NCBI GenBank assembly: GCA_015490805.1
Contig: WFXC01000017.1
Coordinates: 65,073 to 97,253, forward strand
Length of the DNA: 32,181 bases
From: Candidatus Kapaibacterium sp.
GTDB lineage: Bacteria > Bacteroidota > Ignavibacteria > Kapaibacteriales > WFXC01
Direction: 5' to 3'
Shown here: piece after piece, positions 16,767 to 24,354 of the stretch
How the letters are laid out: each line of letters starts with the position of its first letter
Position numbering within the stretch: position 1 is the stretch's first letter
Program-made: the position numbers and the translations under genes
Notes under the pieces: model-generated
The model's input: only the letters and a program-made list of their open reading frames with translations
What the model was told of the DNA's origin: nothing
The model's database searches: none

Positions 16767-17632
16767 CAGGACAACGTGATGATTATTGCGCCTCCTACCA
16801 TAATACTGGCAGCAATCAAGCGCTGCCGAAATTGCTGCTCTCGCAAGACAATGCCACCCCAGATCACGCTGAACAAAATGCTCAACCGCTTAATAGCAAT
16901 CACGTACGGCACCAGGGTAAGGGTAATCGCTGTCATCTGCGTAAAGGTCACAATTGCTCCAAGAACGCCCAGTACGACGACTACTTTCTGAATATTTTTC
17001 CAGCCGAATTCTTTCTGACGCCGGGCACGAAAGAGCACAACCGGAAGCAGCAGCACCGCAATGGCGCCGTTCGTCAGCGTTCCCCACACCAGTGGAGTTG
17101 AGCGTGCGACCCCCAGTTTATCCAGATTTCCGGTGATACTCCAGATTATCGCGATCAAGAGCATCGCTCGCGCGGCGGACTTGCGAAGCAACAACACAAA
17201 AGGTTGATACCAGTACTCACGACGTGCCGGCATATGGAGCCAGTAGGCACCCAAAACGATCGTTGCTACTCCCACCCCTCCCATCCACGACGGCGTTTCT
17301 CCCAGCAACAGTGGCGAGGTCAGCAACATAAACAAAGGCGTCAGCGTCAGCAATGGGACAACTTCCGATAGCTCACCAGAGCGTAAAGCAAACATATAAA
17401 GCACAACCACCGTTGCATTTGCCGTTGCAACGATTGCCAGCACCGGAAAAATTGTGGATTCAAAGACAAATCCATCGATACCCCACGTTATCGGAAAAAG
17501 AAAAAGGGTGCTGCCGGCGTGTAATCCCCACGCTATGAGAAGGAAATCCATCTGATCGAGCAAAAACCTCTTTGCCCACAAATCTTTGAGAGATTCCGCC
17601 AGCGCCGTAAGGAATGCCAGAACAACCCACAC
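16766..17632 (-). CDS. EamA/DMT-superfamily transporter
   Basis: Inner-membrane permease of the drug/metabolite transporter superfamily, 288 aa, about ten helices in two EamA repeats of about 135 residues. The first repeat carries ALRSGELSEVVPLLTLTPLF and the second ITLTLVPYVIAIKRLSILFSV, the usual helix of each half. The start is GTG at 17632, with GGGGAG eight bases upstream. A TACAAT -10 element lies 42-47 bases upstream (see separate entry), so it probably heads the minus-strand cluster continuing into mutY, the OmpA-like lipoprotein and PBP1A. Substrate is unknown; family members export amino acids, nucleotides or sugars, or flip lipid-linked sugars. Confidence 0.85.
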   Translation of the reverse strand: MWVVLAFLTALAESLKDLWAKRFLLDQMDFLLIAWGLHAGSTLFLFPITWGIDGFVFESTIFPVLAIVATANATVVVLYMFALRSGELSEVVPLLTLTPLFMLLTSPLLLGETPSWMGGVGVATIVLGAYWLHMPARREYWYQPFVLLLRKSAARAMLLIAIIWSITGNLDKLGVARSTPLVWGTLTNGAIAVLLLPVVLFRARRQKEFGWKNIQKVVVVLGVLGAIVTFTQMTAITLTLVPYVIAIKRLSILFSVIWGGIVLREQQFRQRLIAASIMVGGAIIITLS

Positions 17633-17673
17633 CTTGTTGTCTCCCCAGTCTCTTTACCAGTAATTCCTGCAGA

Positions 17674-17679
17674 ATTGTA
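17674..17679 (-). promoter_or_regulatory. Possible -10 element of the EamA-mutY-PBP cluster
   Basis: TACAAT on the minus strand, 42-47 bases upstream of the GTG start at 17632. No good -35 hexamer is seen at 16-18 bases, so this rests on the -10 match and position alone. Confidence 0.25.
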
Positions 17680-17806
17680 CCACGCACAGCGTTTTCCTTC
17701 ATTGAAGAGCTCTTAGCTAAAGAACTTCCAGCAGCAATGATTGAGAACTTGAAGAGCAGTTGCTGACAAACTCTCTATTACTCTGCGCATTTGTGACCAG
17801 AGGATT

Positions 17807-19624
17807 TTACGATTCCACCGTAGGCAAATCCAAAGTAGTTGCACTGATTTCCGCAGCCTGCTGCTTTGGTAAACACTGGTGTAACCCTGTATCGATTTTT
17901 CCAATGTGATTTACCAGCCACTCACCAATTTGGCGATAGATCCGCTGTGCTAATTCTAAGGTTGCTCCTCGGCGTTGATACTCATCTTTGAGAGATGCAA
18001 ATGTTTGCACAAACTTCTGATGTGCCCGTTTGTTCTTCTCTGCCACAGCACACCGGTATTTCTCCATACACTCTTCCTCGTAGGAAAAATGCTCAGCCAC
18101 GTAACGCTCCAAGAATTGAAGAATAGCATCCAGTTCAGCCTTCCCTTTACCTTCAGCCAGTGCATCCAAGAGAGCATTAACATTTGCAATCAGTTGCTGG
18201 TGTTGCTGATCGACTATCGGTTCTCCTGTCCGAAGCTGTTCACTCCATTGAATCGCCCAGATAACTTGATCATTCTCTGAAAGTTTAAAGGAATGCGCTT
18301 GGATTTGCAATGCTGTTGCCATTTCTGATAATGCTTCTGTCACTTGCAACACTTGCGTAACCTGTTGCTGCACGTGTCGTGCCTCCGCAGCAGCCGCCTC
18401 CATTTCTGCTGCGTTTTGCTGAGCAGCTTGCCGCAATCGGCTCAGCCGATTTCCGATTTCTTGAGAACTGGTTGCCAGATGTTCTACAACTGCCGCATTG
18501 CGCTCAATGATAGAGACCATTGAGCGGAAAGCCTCCCGAATGTTATGACTAATTTGTTCAATATGCTGCTGTGTCCGCTGTGCTGCTTGTGTAATAGCAG
18601 TAATGCCTGTATCGGCTGTCTCCACAACCTGTGCTATTTTTTGCTGTATTTGTTCCACTAAAGCAGCAATATCGGAAGAAGCATTTTTGCTGGATTCTGC
18701 TAATCGGTGAATTTCTAAAGCAACGACCGAAAATCCCTTGCCGGCATCGCCTGCCCGTGCCGCTTCAATAGCAGCATTAAATGCCAACAGCGTTGTTTGC
18801 TTTGCAACCTCTTCGATGACCCCTGTAATTTCCCCTATTCGTCCGGAAAATTCCATTAACTGGCGGACCTGTTGAATAATAACCTGTAAAACCTCTTCCA
18901 TCTCCCCACGGCGTTCTGCAGAGCGCCCAGCTTCATCTGTTTGGTGAGATACAAATAACATACGCAATTGCTGTGGAATATCTTCGACCGCCGATTGCAC
19001 ATAACGCATCTGCTCCATCTGCTGTTCCACCGATCGACTCATTTCCTCTACTTCGTGCAGAATTCCTTCCAAAAGACCAACAATCTGCGAAACTGCTTTC
19101 TGCTGCTGAGCAGAGCACTCAACAGCACCTTCTGTAGCTTTTAACATTCGATCCATCACGCGCCTTGTCTCACCAGATGCCACTTGCAGCCGATCTTGCA
19201 ACTGCTCCATTACATCAGCGGTCCGGCGCAACCGCATTAAAATTTGACGAATCCGGTCAGCCAGTCGTCCCAATGCAGGCTGCTCTGTTCGTTCCAGCCG
19301 ACTGATATCCCCATCGGCAAGAGCATGCAATTCCTGCAAGAGTGTCTTCCATATTCCCTGTCTTTGCTGTAATTCAGACCATATTGACCGCAGCGTCTGG
19401 TGTGAAAACACTACTGACGGCTGCAAGAAGCCTTCGGAAAAGAGGGCTAAAACAGCCTGACCCAAAGCTTCGATCTCTTCTTCCAGCCGTTGCTTTTCCG
19501 AATGTGCCTGTTGTAACTGCTGTCGTAACTGCTCTTTTTGCTGCTGGAGTTGTCGAAAATACCATACAGCAACACCTACTATTATCACGCTCAGCCCTAT
19601 TGCTGCAACGACGATAACTCCCAT
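17807..19624 (-). CDS. Methyl-accepting chemotaxis-type protein with C-terminal hemerythrin
   Basis: 605 aa. One N-terminal transmembrane helix (about 3-23) is followed by a long coiled coil and no periplasmic sensor. A signalling domain (about 200-440) has its tip at EVAKQTTLLAFNAAIEAARA and GDAGKGFSVVALEIHRLAE. The hemerythrin domain (about 455-585) has all seven di-iron ligands: His475, His512, Glu516, His535, His573, Asp578, plus a histidine expected near the domain start that I could not place with certainty (WAIQWSEQL has none). Known relatives such as DcrH bind O2 at the di-iron site, so oxygen sensing from the cytoplasm is the likely role. ATG 19624 has GGGGA six bases upstream; ATG 19630 is also possible. 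No che or flagellar genes are near, so the partner pathway is unknown. Confidence 0.9.
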   Translation of the reverse strand: MGVIVVAAIGLSVIIVGVAVWYFRQLQQQKEQLRQQLQQAHSEKQRLEEEIEALGQAVLALFSEGFLQPSVVFSHQTLRSIWSELQQRQGIWKTLLQELHALADGDISRLERTEQPALGRLADRIRQILMRLRRTADVMEQLQDRLQVASGETRRVMDRMLKATEGAVECSAQQQKAVSQIVGLLEGILHEVEEMSRSVEQQMEQMRYVQSAVEDIPQQLRMLFVSHQTDEAGRSAERRGEMEEVLQVIIQQVRQLMEFSGRIGEITGVIEEVAKQTTLLAFNAAIEAARAGDAGKGFSVVALEIHRLAESSKNASSDIAALVEQIQQKIAQVVETADTGITAITQAAQRTQQHIEQISHNIREAFRSMVSIIERNAAVVEHLATSSQEIGNRLSRLRQAAQQNAAEMEAAAAEARHVQQQVTQVLQVTEALSEMATALQIQAHSFKLSENDQVIWAIQWSEQLRTGEPIVDQQHQQLIANVNALLDALAEGKGKAELDAILQFLERYVAEHFSYEEECMEKYRCAVAEKNKRAHQKFVQTFASLKDEYQRRGATLELAQRIYRQIGEWLVNHIGKIDTGLHQCLPKQQAAEISATTLDLPTVES

Positions 19625-19736
19625 CGCCATTCCCCAATCTTGTTATTCTTGATCTATTTGTCTATAATGTAATCGGATTTTTGCTATCCGGCCATAGCTT
19701 CAAGGCGGAAGCACAACGAAAATCCCCCTATCAACA

Positions 19737-19765
19737 TTGCCTTTTTCGTAACACTCCTTTATAAT
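19737..19765 (+). promoter_or_regulatory. Sigma-70-type promoter of phoU
   Basis: TTGCCT (19737-19742), a 17-base spacer and TATAAT (19760-19765). The -10 is perfect and the -35 matches 4 of 6. Transcription would start near 19772, leaving a leader of about 93 bases before ATG 19865. No clear Pho-box repeat was recognised around it. Confidence 0.6.
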
Positions 19766-19864
19766 GAGCCTTTGGACTTATGATTGTGACTGATGCGCAA
19801 CTGTTTCTCTAATCAATCGTCCTTAAGGATGGAGATGGGATCAAAGAAACGTAGAGGAGTCGTT

Positions 19865-20539
19865 ATGCATCGTGCATTTGCTGAAAATCTGGAAAAGCTC
19901 AAGGCTCGACTAATCCGGATGGGAAGTATTGTCGAAGAACAGATCGAGTTTGCCTTTCGGGCACTGCTGGAGGGACGCTCGGATCTGGCGCAACTGGTAT
20001 TGGAGCGCGACGACAAGGTCGATGAGTTAGATATGAAAATTGACAAGCAGTGTCAACGAATCTTTGCACTTCATCAGCCAGTGGCGAAAGATCTACGGCT
20101 ACTTTTAGTTTCCCTGAAGCTGAATAACGAGCTGGAACGAATTGGAGATTTAGCCTTCAACGTTGCGCGGCATTCGCTTGCCATTCCCAATGTGGCACAG
20201 TATGCTAAGGAGTTCGGACTGGAGCGAATGACCACTGGCGTCCTGACAATGATCAAGTACAGTATGGATGCCTTCATCAATATGGATACAACCTTAGCAG
20301 AAAAGATTATTCAAACCGACTCACAAATCGATCAACTGGAAAATGAAATCACCCGCCAGATCATTGCGAAAATGAAGGAAAATTCTGATTTTATCGAACC
20401 GGGAATCCACTTTGTAGTAGTCTTACGAAACTTGGAGCGAATGGCTGACCAGGCAACCAATATCGCGGAAAATGTCATCTTTTTGGTCAACGCACAACGC
20501 ACGAAAGTATCTTCGGAGAATATGGAAACGCCTATTTAG
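19865..20539 (+). CDS. phoU: Phosphate transport system regulator PhoU
   Basis: Cytoplasmic regulator linking the Pst phosphate transporter to the PhoR/PhoB two-component system, 224 aa, the usual length. Two PhoU helical repeats each carry the metal-binding signature: LNNELERIGDLAFNVARHS in the first (about 88-106) and VLRNLERMADQATNIAENV in the second (about 187-205). An in-frame ATG at 19793 would add 24 residues unlike the family; ATG 19865 has a strong AGAGGAG six bases upstream. It stands alone, with no pstSCAB or phoBR in the window, between divergently and co-directed unrelated genes. A GGGAAA-GAA-TTTCCC dyad lies 43 bases after the stop. Confidence 0.93.
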   Translation: MHRAFAENLEKLKARLIRMGSIVEEQIEFAFRALLEGRSDLAQLVLERDDKVDELDMKIDKQCQRIFALHQPVAKDLRLLLVSLKLNNELERIGDLAFNVARHSLAIPNVAQYAKEFGLERMTTGVLTMIKYSMDAFINMDTTLAEKIIQTDSQIDQLENEITRQIIAKMKENSDFIEPGIHFVVVLRNLERMADQATNIAENVIFLVNAQRTKVSSENMETPI

Positions 20540-20576
20540 CCTACAATCAAGGAGAAAACAACTCCGATTTCACCGT

Positions 20577-20596
20577 TTTCCGGGAAAGAATTTCCC
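20577..20596 (+). promoter_or_regulatory. Palindromic candidate enhancer site for the sigma-54 promoter
   Basis: Three alternating half-sites lie together: TTTCC (20577-20581), GGAAA (20583-20587) and TTTCC (20591-20595), forming the dyads TTTCC-G-GGAAA and GGGAAA-GAA-TTTCCC. The centre is about 117 bases before the -24 GG at 20706, a usual distance for a bound sigma-54 activator. It could equally be a weak phoU 3' hairpin, though no T-tract follows. The activator is unknown. Confidence 0.35.
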
Positions 20597-20704
20597 ATCG
20601 TCCCAGCCAATGAAAAAATTGTCACGATTTGCTCATTGGTACAACGGAATCACTGCCGTATTTTTGTAATCGGATAAAGGGTACACGCGACAAAAAGAAG
20701 CGGC

Positions 20705-20719
20705 TGGCACAATCTTTGC
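20705..20719 (+). promoter_or_regulatory. Sigma-54 (RpoN) -24/-12 promoter of rlpA
   Basis: TGGCAC (20705-20710), 5 bases, then TTGC (20716-20719). The GG and GC doublets are exactly 12 bases apart. This is a full match to the TGGCAC-N5-TTGC consensus, in the orientation of rlpA, with a predicted start near 20731 and a leader of about 34 bases. No equal match was seen in the other intergenic gaps. Sigma-54 promoters need an ATP-dependent activator bound upstream. Confidence 0.75.
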
Positions 20720-20764
20720 CACTGTGTTTATGAGTATGTCAAACGACAAGGATGGTAACATCCA

Positions 20765-21577
20765 ATGAGGAACTTTCAAGTTCGGTTTTATACGTCGCTA
20801 TTCACCATTTTTTCGCTCCTGTTATTGCTGCTTCCAGCAGGATTTGTGATGCACTCATTGTCAACGGAAGCAGGTACCGGGCAGCAGGATACGTCAACGC
20901 GATCGCCGAACTATGTAAAACTCTCTGAATCTATCATTGCGTTCGAACAGATCGGAATCGCATCGTGGTATGGTCCCCGATTTCACGGTCGGCTCACGGC
21001 AAATGGCGAACACTACAATATGTACGGTATGACGGCTGCTCATAAGCAGTTGCCGTTTGGCTCTATTGTTAAAGTCATCAACCGGGAGAACGGGAAAGCA
21101 ACGCTGGTGCGAATCAATGATCGTGGTCCGTACGTTGCTCGACGTATCATCGATCTGACGTATACCGCTGCAACCCGCTATTTAGGATTTGTTGGCATTG
21201 CTCCCGTGCAACTTCAGGGATTTCAGCCTCTGCAACCAAAGTACATTTTGCAACAAAAACCGGCACCAGGGGCAGTCTTGCTGACATTAAATGCTGACTT
21301 GGATCCCATTATTCCATTGCGGTCCGTAACGCCCATCTATACGTCTCGCAATTTCACCAAAACGATCTTCGAGTGGGATAAGCAGCGTCAGCGTTCGAAA
21401 GAAGTGTATTTGCAAATCCTGATGCCTCAAGATTCAGCTTCTTATCAGCGAACATTGCTGTGGGGCAAAAAACGCCGTTCGACTCCGATCTTCGTTTACC
21501 GTCTGGTAGTACCCCCCCGACCGCTGCAAATCGTCTCAACAGAATCAACAGCAACAGAGGCGAAACACTATGAGTAA
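20765..21577 (+). CDS. rlpA: RlpA-like septal ring lytic transglycosylase (double-psi beta-barrel)
   Basis: Secreted peptidoglycan-acting protein, 270 aa. An N-terminal hydrophobic helix (about 10-33) acts as signal or anchor; there is no lipobox. The double-psi beta-barrel (about 62-150) contains GIASWYGPRFHGRLTANGE, MTAAHKQLPFGSIVKVIN and VRINDRGPYVARRIIDLT, the RlpA core; the aspartate of NDRGPY corresponds to the conserved active-site region. Relatives cleave glycan strands lacking stem peptides at the septum. No SPOR domain is seen; the C-terminal 110 residues are basic and unassigned. AAGGATGG lies upstream of ATG 20765. The downstream lipoprotein gene overlaps by 8 bases. Control by sigma-54 would be unusual for a division or wall-remodelling enzyme. 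Confidence 0.88.
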   Translation: MRNFQVRFYTSLFTIFSLLLLLLPAGFVMHSLSTEAGTGQQDTSTRSPNYVKLSESIIAFEQIGIASWYGPRFHGRLTANGEHYNMYGMTAAHKQLPFGSIVKVINRENGKATLVRINDRGPYVARRIIDLTYTAATRYLGFVGIAPVQLQGFQPLQPKYILQQKPAPGAVLLTLNADLDPIIPLRSVTPIYTSRNFTKTIFEWDKQRQRSKEVYLQILMPQDSASYQRTLLWGKKRRSTPIFVYRLVVPPRPLQIVSTESTATEAKHYE

Positions 21578-22190
21578 CCGTGTTCGATTGTGGTGGCTGT
21601 TTGCCGTGCTCTTGCTGGGGGGATGCACCCTACCCCCCCGCACTTCTCTCTTTCCATCACCACCAGAGCAGCAGCGCACGCCGTATGCTGTACAACTTTC
21701 TCCAGAAGCACCGCCTATGCCACCGCCCCGAGTCGACACGATCTATCTTCACGCCCAACCGGCTGCGGACGCTTATCTCCCTCGTGAAACACCATTGTAC
21801 TCAGCTCCCGAATCGGAGTGGGCATTGTTAGAAGAAGCTATCCAGCTCATTGAGCAATACCAAACAGATGCTGGCTGTGATAAACTGCAAGCTTTTCTTA
21901 GCCGCTATCCGATCCAGGATTCAGCATATTACGAAGCAAAATACTACGAAGCAGAATGTATGATTCAACGCCAGCGTTTTGCTCAGGCGCTGACAGCACT
22001 GCGGAACTTAAATGCTGTCCCTCACCTGCCCTCCCAGATCCACCAAAAAGTCCTGGTACGAATCGGGCAATTGTACTGTGTTCTCAAACAACCTGCGAAA
22101 GCGGAGCAGTATTTTACGCAACTGAAGATTCTTTATCCGAACTCTCCTTTCCGTCGTCTGGCAAACTGCGACTTTCTTCGGAATCAGTAG
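21570..22190 (+). CDS. Lipoprotein with TPR-like helical repeats
   Basis: 206 aa. The signal peptide ends in LLGGC (Cys19), a good lipobox, so the mature protein is lipidated. A proline-rich linker (about 20-75) is followed by helical repeats (about 85-200) with TPR spacing, for example QTDAGCDKLQAFLSRYPIQD and PAKAEQYFTQLKILYPNSPF, reminiscent of the BamD/YbgF class that carries 'YP' turns. It overlaps rlpA by 8 bases and shares its sigma-54 promoter, so it is probably an outer-membrane or periplasmic partner of RlpA. Its last 77 bases are antisense to the end of the DedA gene. No specific family was recognised. Confidence 0.8.
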   Translation: MSNRVRLWWLFAVLLLGGCTLPPRTSLFPSPPEQQRTPYAVQLSPEAPPMPPPRVDTIYLHAQPAADAYLPRETPLYSAPESEWALLEEAIQLIEQYQTDAGCDKLQAFLSRYPIQDSAYYEAKYYEAECMIQRQRFAQALTALRNLNAVPHLPSQIHQKVLVRIGQLYCVLKQPAKAEQYFTQLKILYPNSPFRRLANCDFLRNQ

Positions 22191-22815
22191 ACGTGTCTTC
22201 TTTGACCTGCTTTTCCCGACTCTGCAAATAGATCCAGCGCACCACCCAGATGACAACCAGCAGCGCAATGATGCTGGTAATCGTTTTGCCATAGATTTCC
22301 AGATACATCGCAATGGTTTGCCAGTTCTCTCCGAAGAGAGCACCGGCGTAAATCAGCAGCGCATTCCAGATCAAGGAACTAATGCTGCTCAACACTAAGG
22401 TAATATCAAATCGCAACCGCGAGACGCCGGCGAAGAAAGAGATCACTGCCCGAGTGCCGGATAAGAACCGATTCGCAACAATTAACCAATATCCATATCG
22501 CTGGAACCACCGTTCAACCTGTTCCAGCGCATCTTCCGAGATAAATCGAAAAATACGCCATTGCGTTATGTGCTTGCCCAAAAAACGCCCCACAAAGTAC
22601 ATAGTGAGGAAACCGGCAACGCTGCCGACCGTAGCAACGATCCAGAGAGGTAGGAAACCTAAGGTTCCTAATCCTACCAATGTACCACAGAATACCAGAA
22701 GCGTGTCACTGGGAGAAGGCGGAAAGATGTTCTCCAAAAAGGTAATGCCCAGCGCAAAGAGGAGCACCCCCTCTGGTGGGATACTCTGCAAATACGTCAC
22801 CAGCGTTTCCAGCAT
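22114..22815 (-). CDS. DedA/SNARE-associated family membrane protein
   Basis: 233-aa integral inner-membrane protein. DedA marks: ENIFPPSPSDTLLVFCG (about 26-42), GFLTMYFVGRFLG (about 69-81) and RFLSGTRAVISFFAGVSRLRF (about 116-136). Four to five helices run to about residue 200; then comes a charged Ser/Glu/Asp-rich tail of about 35 residues. DedA proteins act as lipid (undecaprenyl-phosphate or phospholipid) transporters; which one this is cannot be told. The open frame extends back to 23058 inside the SDR gene, but ATG 22815 follows ATAGGC and starts at the homologous position, 4 bases after the SDR stop. The unusual charged tail is the part that overlaps the convergent lipoprotein gene. 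Confidence 0.88.
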   Translation of the reverse strand: MLETLVTYLQSIPPEGVLLFALGITFLENIFPPSPSDTLLVFCGTLVGLGTLGFLPLWIVATVGSVAGFLTMYFVGRFLGKHITQWRIFRFISEDALEQVERWFQRYGYWLIVANRFLSGTRAVISFFAGVSRLRFDITLVLSSISSLIWNALLIYAGALFGENWQTIAMYLEIYGKTITSIIALLVVIWVVRWIYLQSREKQVKEDTSTDSEESRSLPDDGKESSDKESSVA

Positions 22816-22819
22816 TTGC

Positions 22820-23536
22820 CTATGGATTCGTCGGACGAAGGTCAATATCTGAAACCGTCGCCGTGCGAGGCAAGTGCAAGGCACATACCACTGCTTCAGC
22901 AATATCGGCTGGCTGCAACACTCGCTTCTGATCCGGTTCTGGATAGCCTGACCGCTGGAAAAACTCTGTTGCCACAGTACCCGGATAGAGATTGAGAATG
23001 CGGATGTTATGCTGCCGCACTTCCCGGTAAAGCGACTCAAAAAAGCCGCGCATTGCATACTTCGTGGCAGCGTACATTGCTAAATTCGGCACCGGATTTT
23101 TTCCCGCTAAGGACACAATGTTCACAATGTCACCTCCCCGCCTATCGAGCATCAACCGCAGCACCTTTTGCGTTAAATAGGCGGCAGCAAAAAAATTCAC
23201 TTCAAACATCTCCCGTGCAATGGTAAAATCCATTTCTACAAAAGGTTGATAACGCCCAAAACCGGCATTGTTAATCAGCACATCGATGGTTCCTAAGGTT
23301 TCGTGAGCTACAGCAAACAGCGCATCGACATTTGCAGGCTGAGCAAGATCTGCCTGATAATATGCTGCCGTCCCTCCGCTTTGGTTGATTCTTGCTGCCA
23401 GCTGCTCCAGCCGATCCTTTCGGCGCGCTGTTAAAAACACCATCGCTCCTTCTGCTGCACAGCGCTCAGCAATCGCAACACCAATTCCAGCACTGGCGCC
23501 GGTCAATAGAATCTTTTTTCCTTCCAACTTTCCCAT
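22820..23536 (-). CDS. Short-chain dehydrogenase/reductase (classical SDR)
   Basis: NAD(P)-dependent oxidoreductase, 238 aa. The Rossmann motif TGASAGIG is at about 12-19. ARRKDR after strand 2 suggests NADP(H) preference. NNAG follows strand 4, and the catalytic Ser/Tyr/Lys are seen in NIVSLAG and MYAATKYAM. The substrate is unknown; the closest general type is the YdfG/DltE-like SDR group. ATG 23536 has AAAGGA four bases upstream, whereas ATG 23551 has no ribosome site. It is followed after 4 bases by the DedA gene and lies divergent from an XRE-type regulator 57 bases away, which may control it. Confidence 0.88.
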   Translation of the reverse strand: MGKLEGKKILLTGASAGIGVAIAERCAAEGAMVFLTARRKDRLEQLAARINQSGGTAAYYQADLAQPANVDALFAVAHETLGTIDVLINNAGFGRYQPFVEMDFTIAREMFEVNFFAAAYLTQKVLRLMLDRRGGDIVNIVSLAGKNPVPNLAMYAATKYAMRGFFESLYREVRQHNIRILNLYPGTVATEFFQRSGYPEPDQKRVLQPADIAEAVVCALHLPRTATVSDIDLRPTNP

Positions 23537-23593
23537 AATTCCTTTCCCCATTGTTCGTGTTTTCGCATTCTATACAAATTGCAAACTTCGCTA

Positions 23594-24205
23594 ATGTATG
23601 ACGTTTTACATCATCCGGCAGCTTTAGGCAAAAACTTACGCATTCTTCGGCGGGTTCGTGAGCACTCATTGTCCGATGCAGCACAGGCAGTTGGCATTTC
23701 AAAAGCACTGCTATCGTTAATTGAGCAAGGCAAGCGGCGGTGTTCCTTTGAGCTGCTGTACCAGCTTCTTTTGTACTATCGTTATAGCCTGGGACAATTT
23801 ATCTCAGAAGCACAACACCACAATGAAGTAGAAGGTCCCTATTTCCAGCCAATGGCTCCACGACAGACGCCAATGCATCACCTGCTTTTATCTGGAGACC
23901 GAAATTATACTTCGCCAACCCTGCTATTGCTTCGCCCATTGTCTTCGCCATCGGATCTGGAACTGCTTCGCCTTGTTCTCCCTCCCCATTCCTCTTTGCC
24001 AACAGAGACCTTTTTTCACTTTGATGGACAATTCCGTGGCTACATGCTCCAGGGAAAATTGCTCATAGAATTTGCTGACGCCTCGGAGCTGGTTATTCAG
24101 CAGGAGGAAGAATTTGCGATAATTCCCCAGTACCCTTTTCGTTTCCGCAACTATACAGACACCCGATGCGAAGCTCTCCTGATTTTTCCTTATCCGTGGC
24201 TCTAA
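23594..24205 (+). CDS. XRE-family transcriptional regulator with C-terminal cupin
   Basis: 203-aa DNA-binding protein. A helix-turn-helix of the XRE/Cro type covers about residues 12-66 (GKNLRILRRVREHSLSDAAQ, then ISKALLSLIEQGKRRCSFELL). A cupin-like beta-sandwich fills about 115-203, ending HFDGQFRGYMLQGKLLIEFA and EEEFAIIPQYPFRFRNYTD. Such proteins usually sense a small molecule through the cupin. ATG 23594 is preferred over an in-frame TTG at 23579. The 57-bp divergent gap with the SDR-DedA pair is the natural operator region. No ligand can be assigned. Confidence 0.85.
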   Translation: MYDVLHHPAALGKNLRILRRVREHSLSDAAQAVGISKALLSLIEQGKRRCSFELLYQLLLYYRYSLGQFISEAQHHNEVEGPYFQPMAPRQTPMHHLLLSGDRNYTSPTLLLLRPLSSPSDLELLRLVLPPHSSLPTETFFHFDGQFRGYMLQGKLLIEFADASELVIQQEEEFAIIPQYPFRFRNYTDTRCEALLIFPYPWL

Positions 24206-24306
24206 AGATGTCCACCTGACTTATCATTTTATCTATCCAGAGCTCCCAGAATTACTACGTAGCTTCTCTTTAGCCTCTGTAACCCTTAAGAGTGCGAAAA
24301 ATCTTG

Positions 24307-24314
24307 TATATTTG
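24307..24314 (+). promoter_or_regulatory. Possible -7 element for the reductase and beta-barrel genes
   Basis: TATATTTG fits the Bacteroidota -7 consensus TAnnTTTG, 40 bases before ATG 24355. No TTTG lies at the expected -33 spacing, so support is partial. Confidence 0.3.
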
Positions 24315-24354
24315 TAGTTTCGTTGGAGCAAGAGAAACGGAAAGTGGAAGTGCG

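Noticed and set aside
20610-20669. Short open frame of 19 residues (MKKLSRFAHWYNGITAVFL) before the sigma-54 promoter
   Set aside because: It has no ribosome site and lies upstream of the predicted start; such a length is expected by chance.
23537-23593. Specific operator in the SDR/XRE divergent gap
   Set aside because: The gap is AT-rich with partial dyads, but none is long or exact enough to name.
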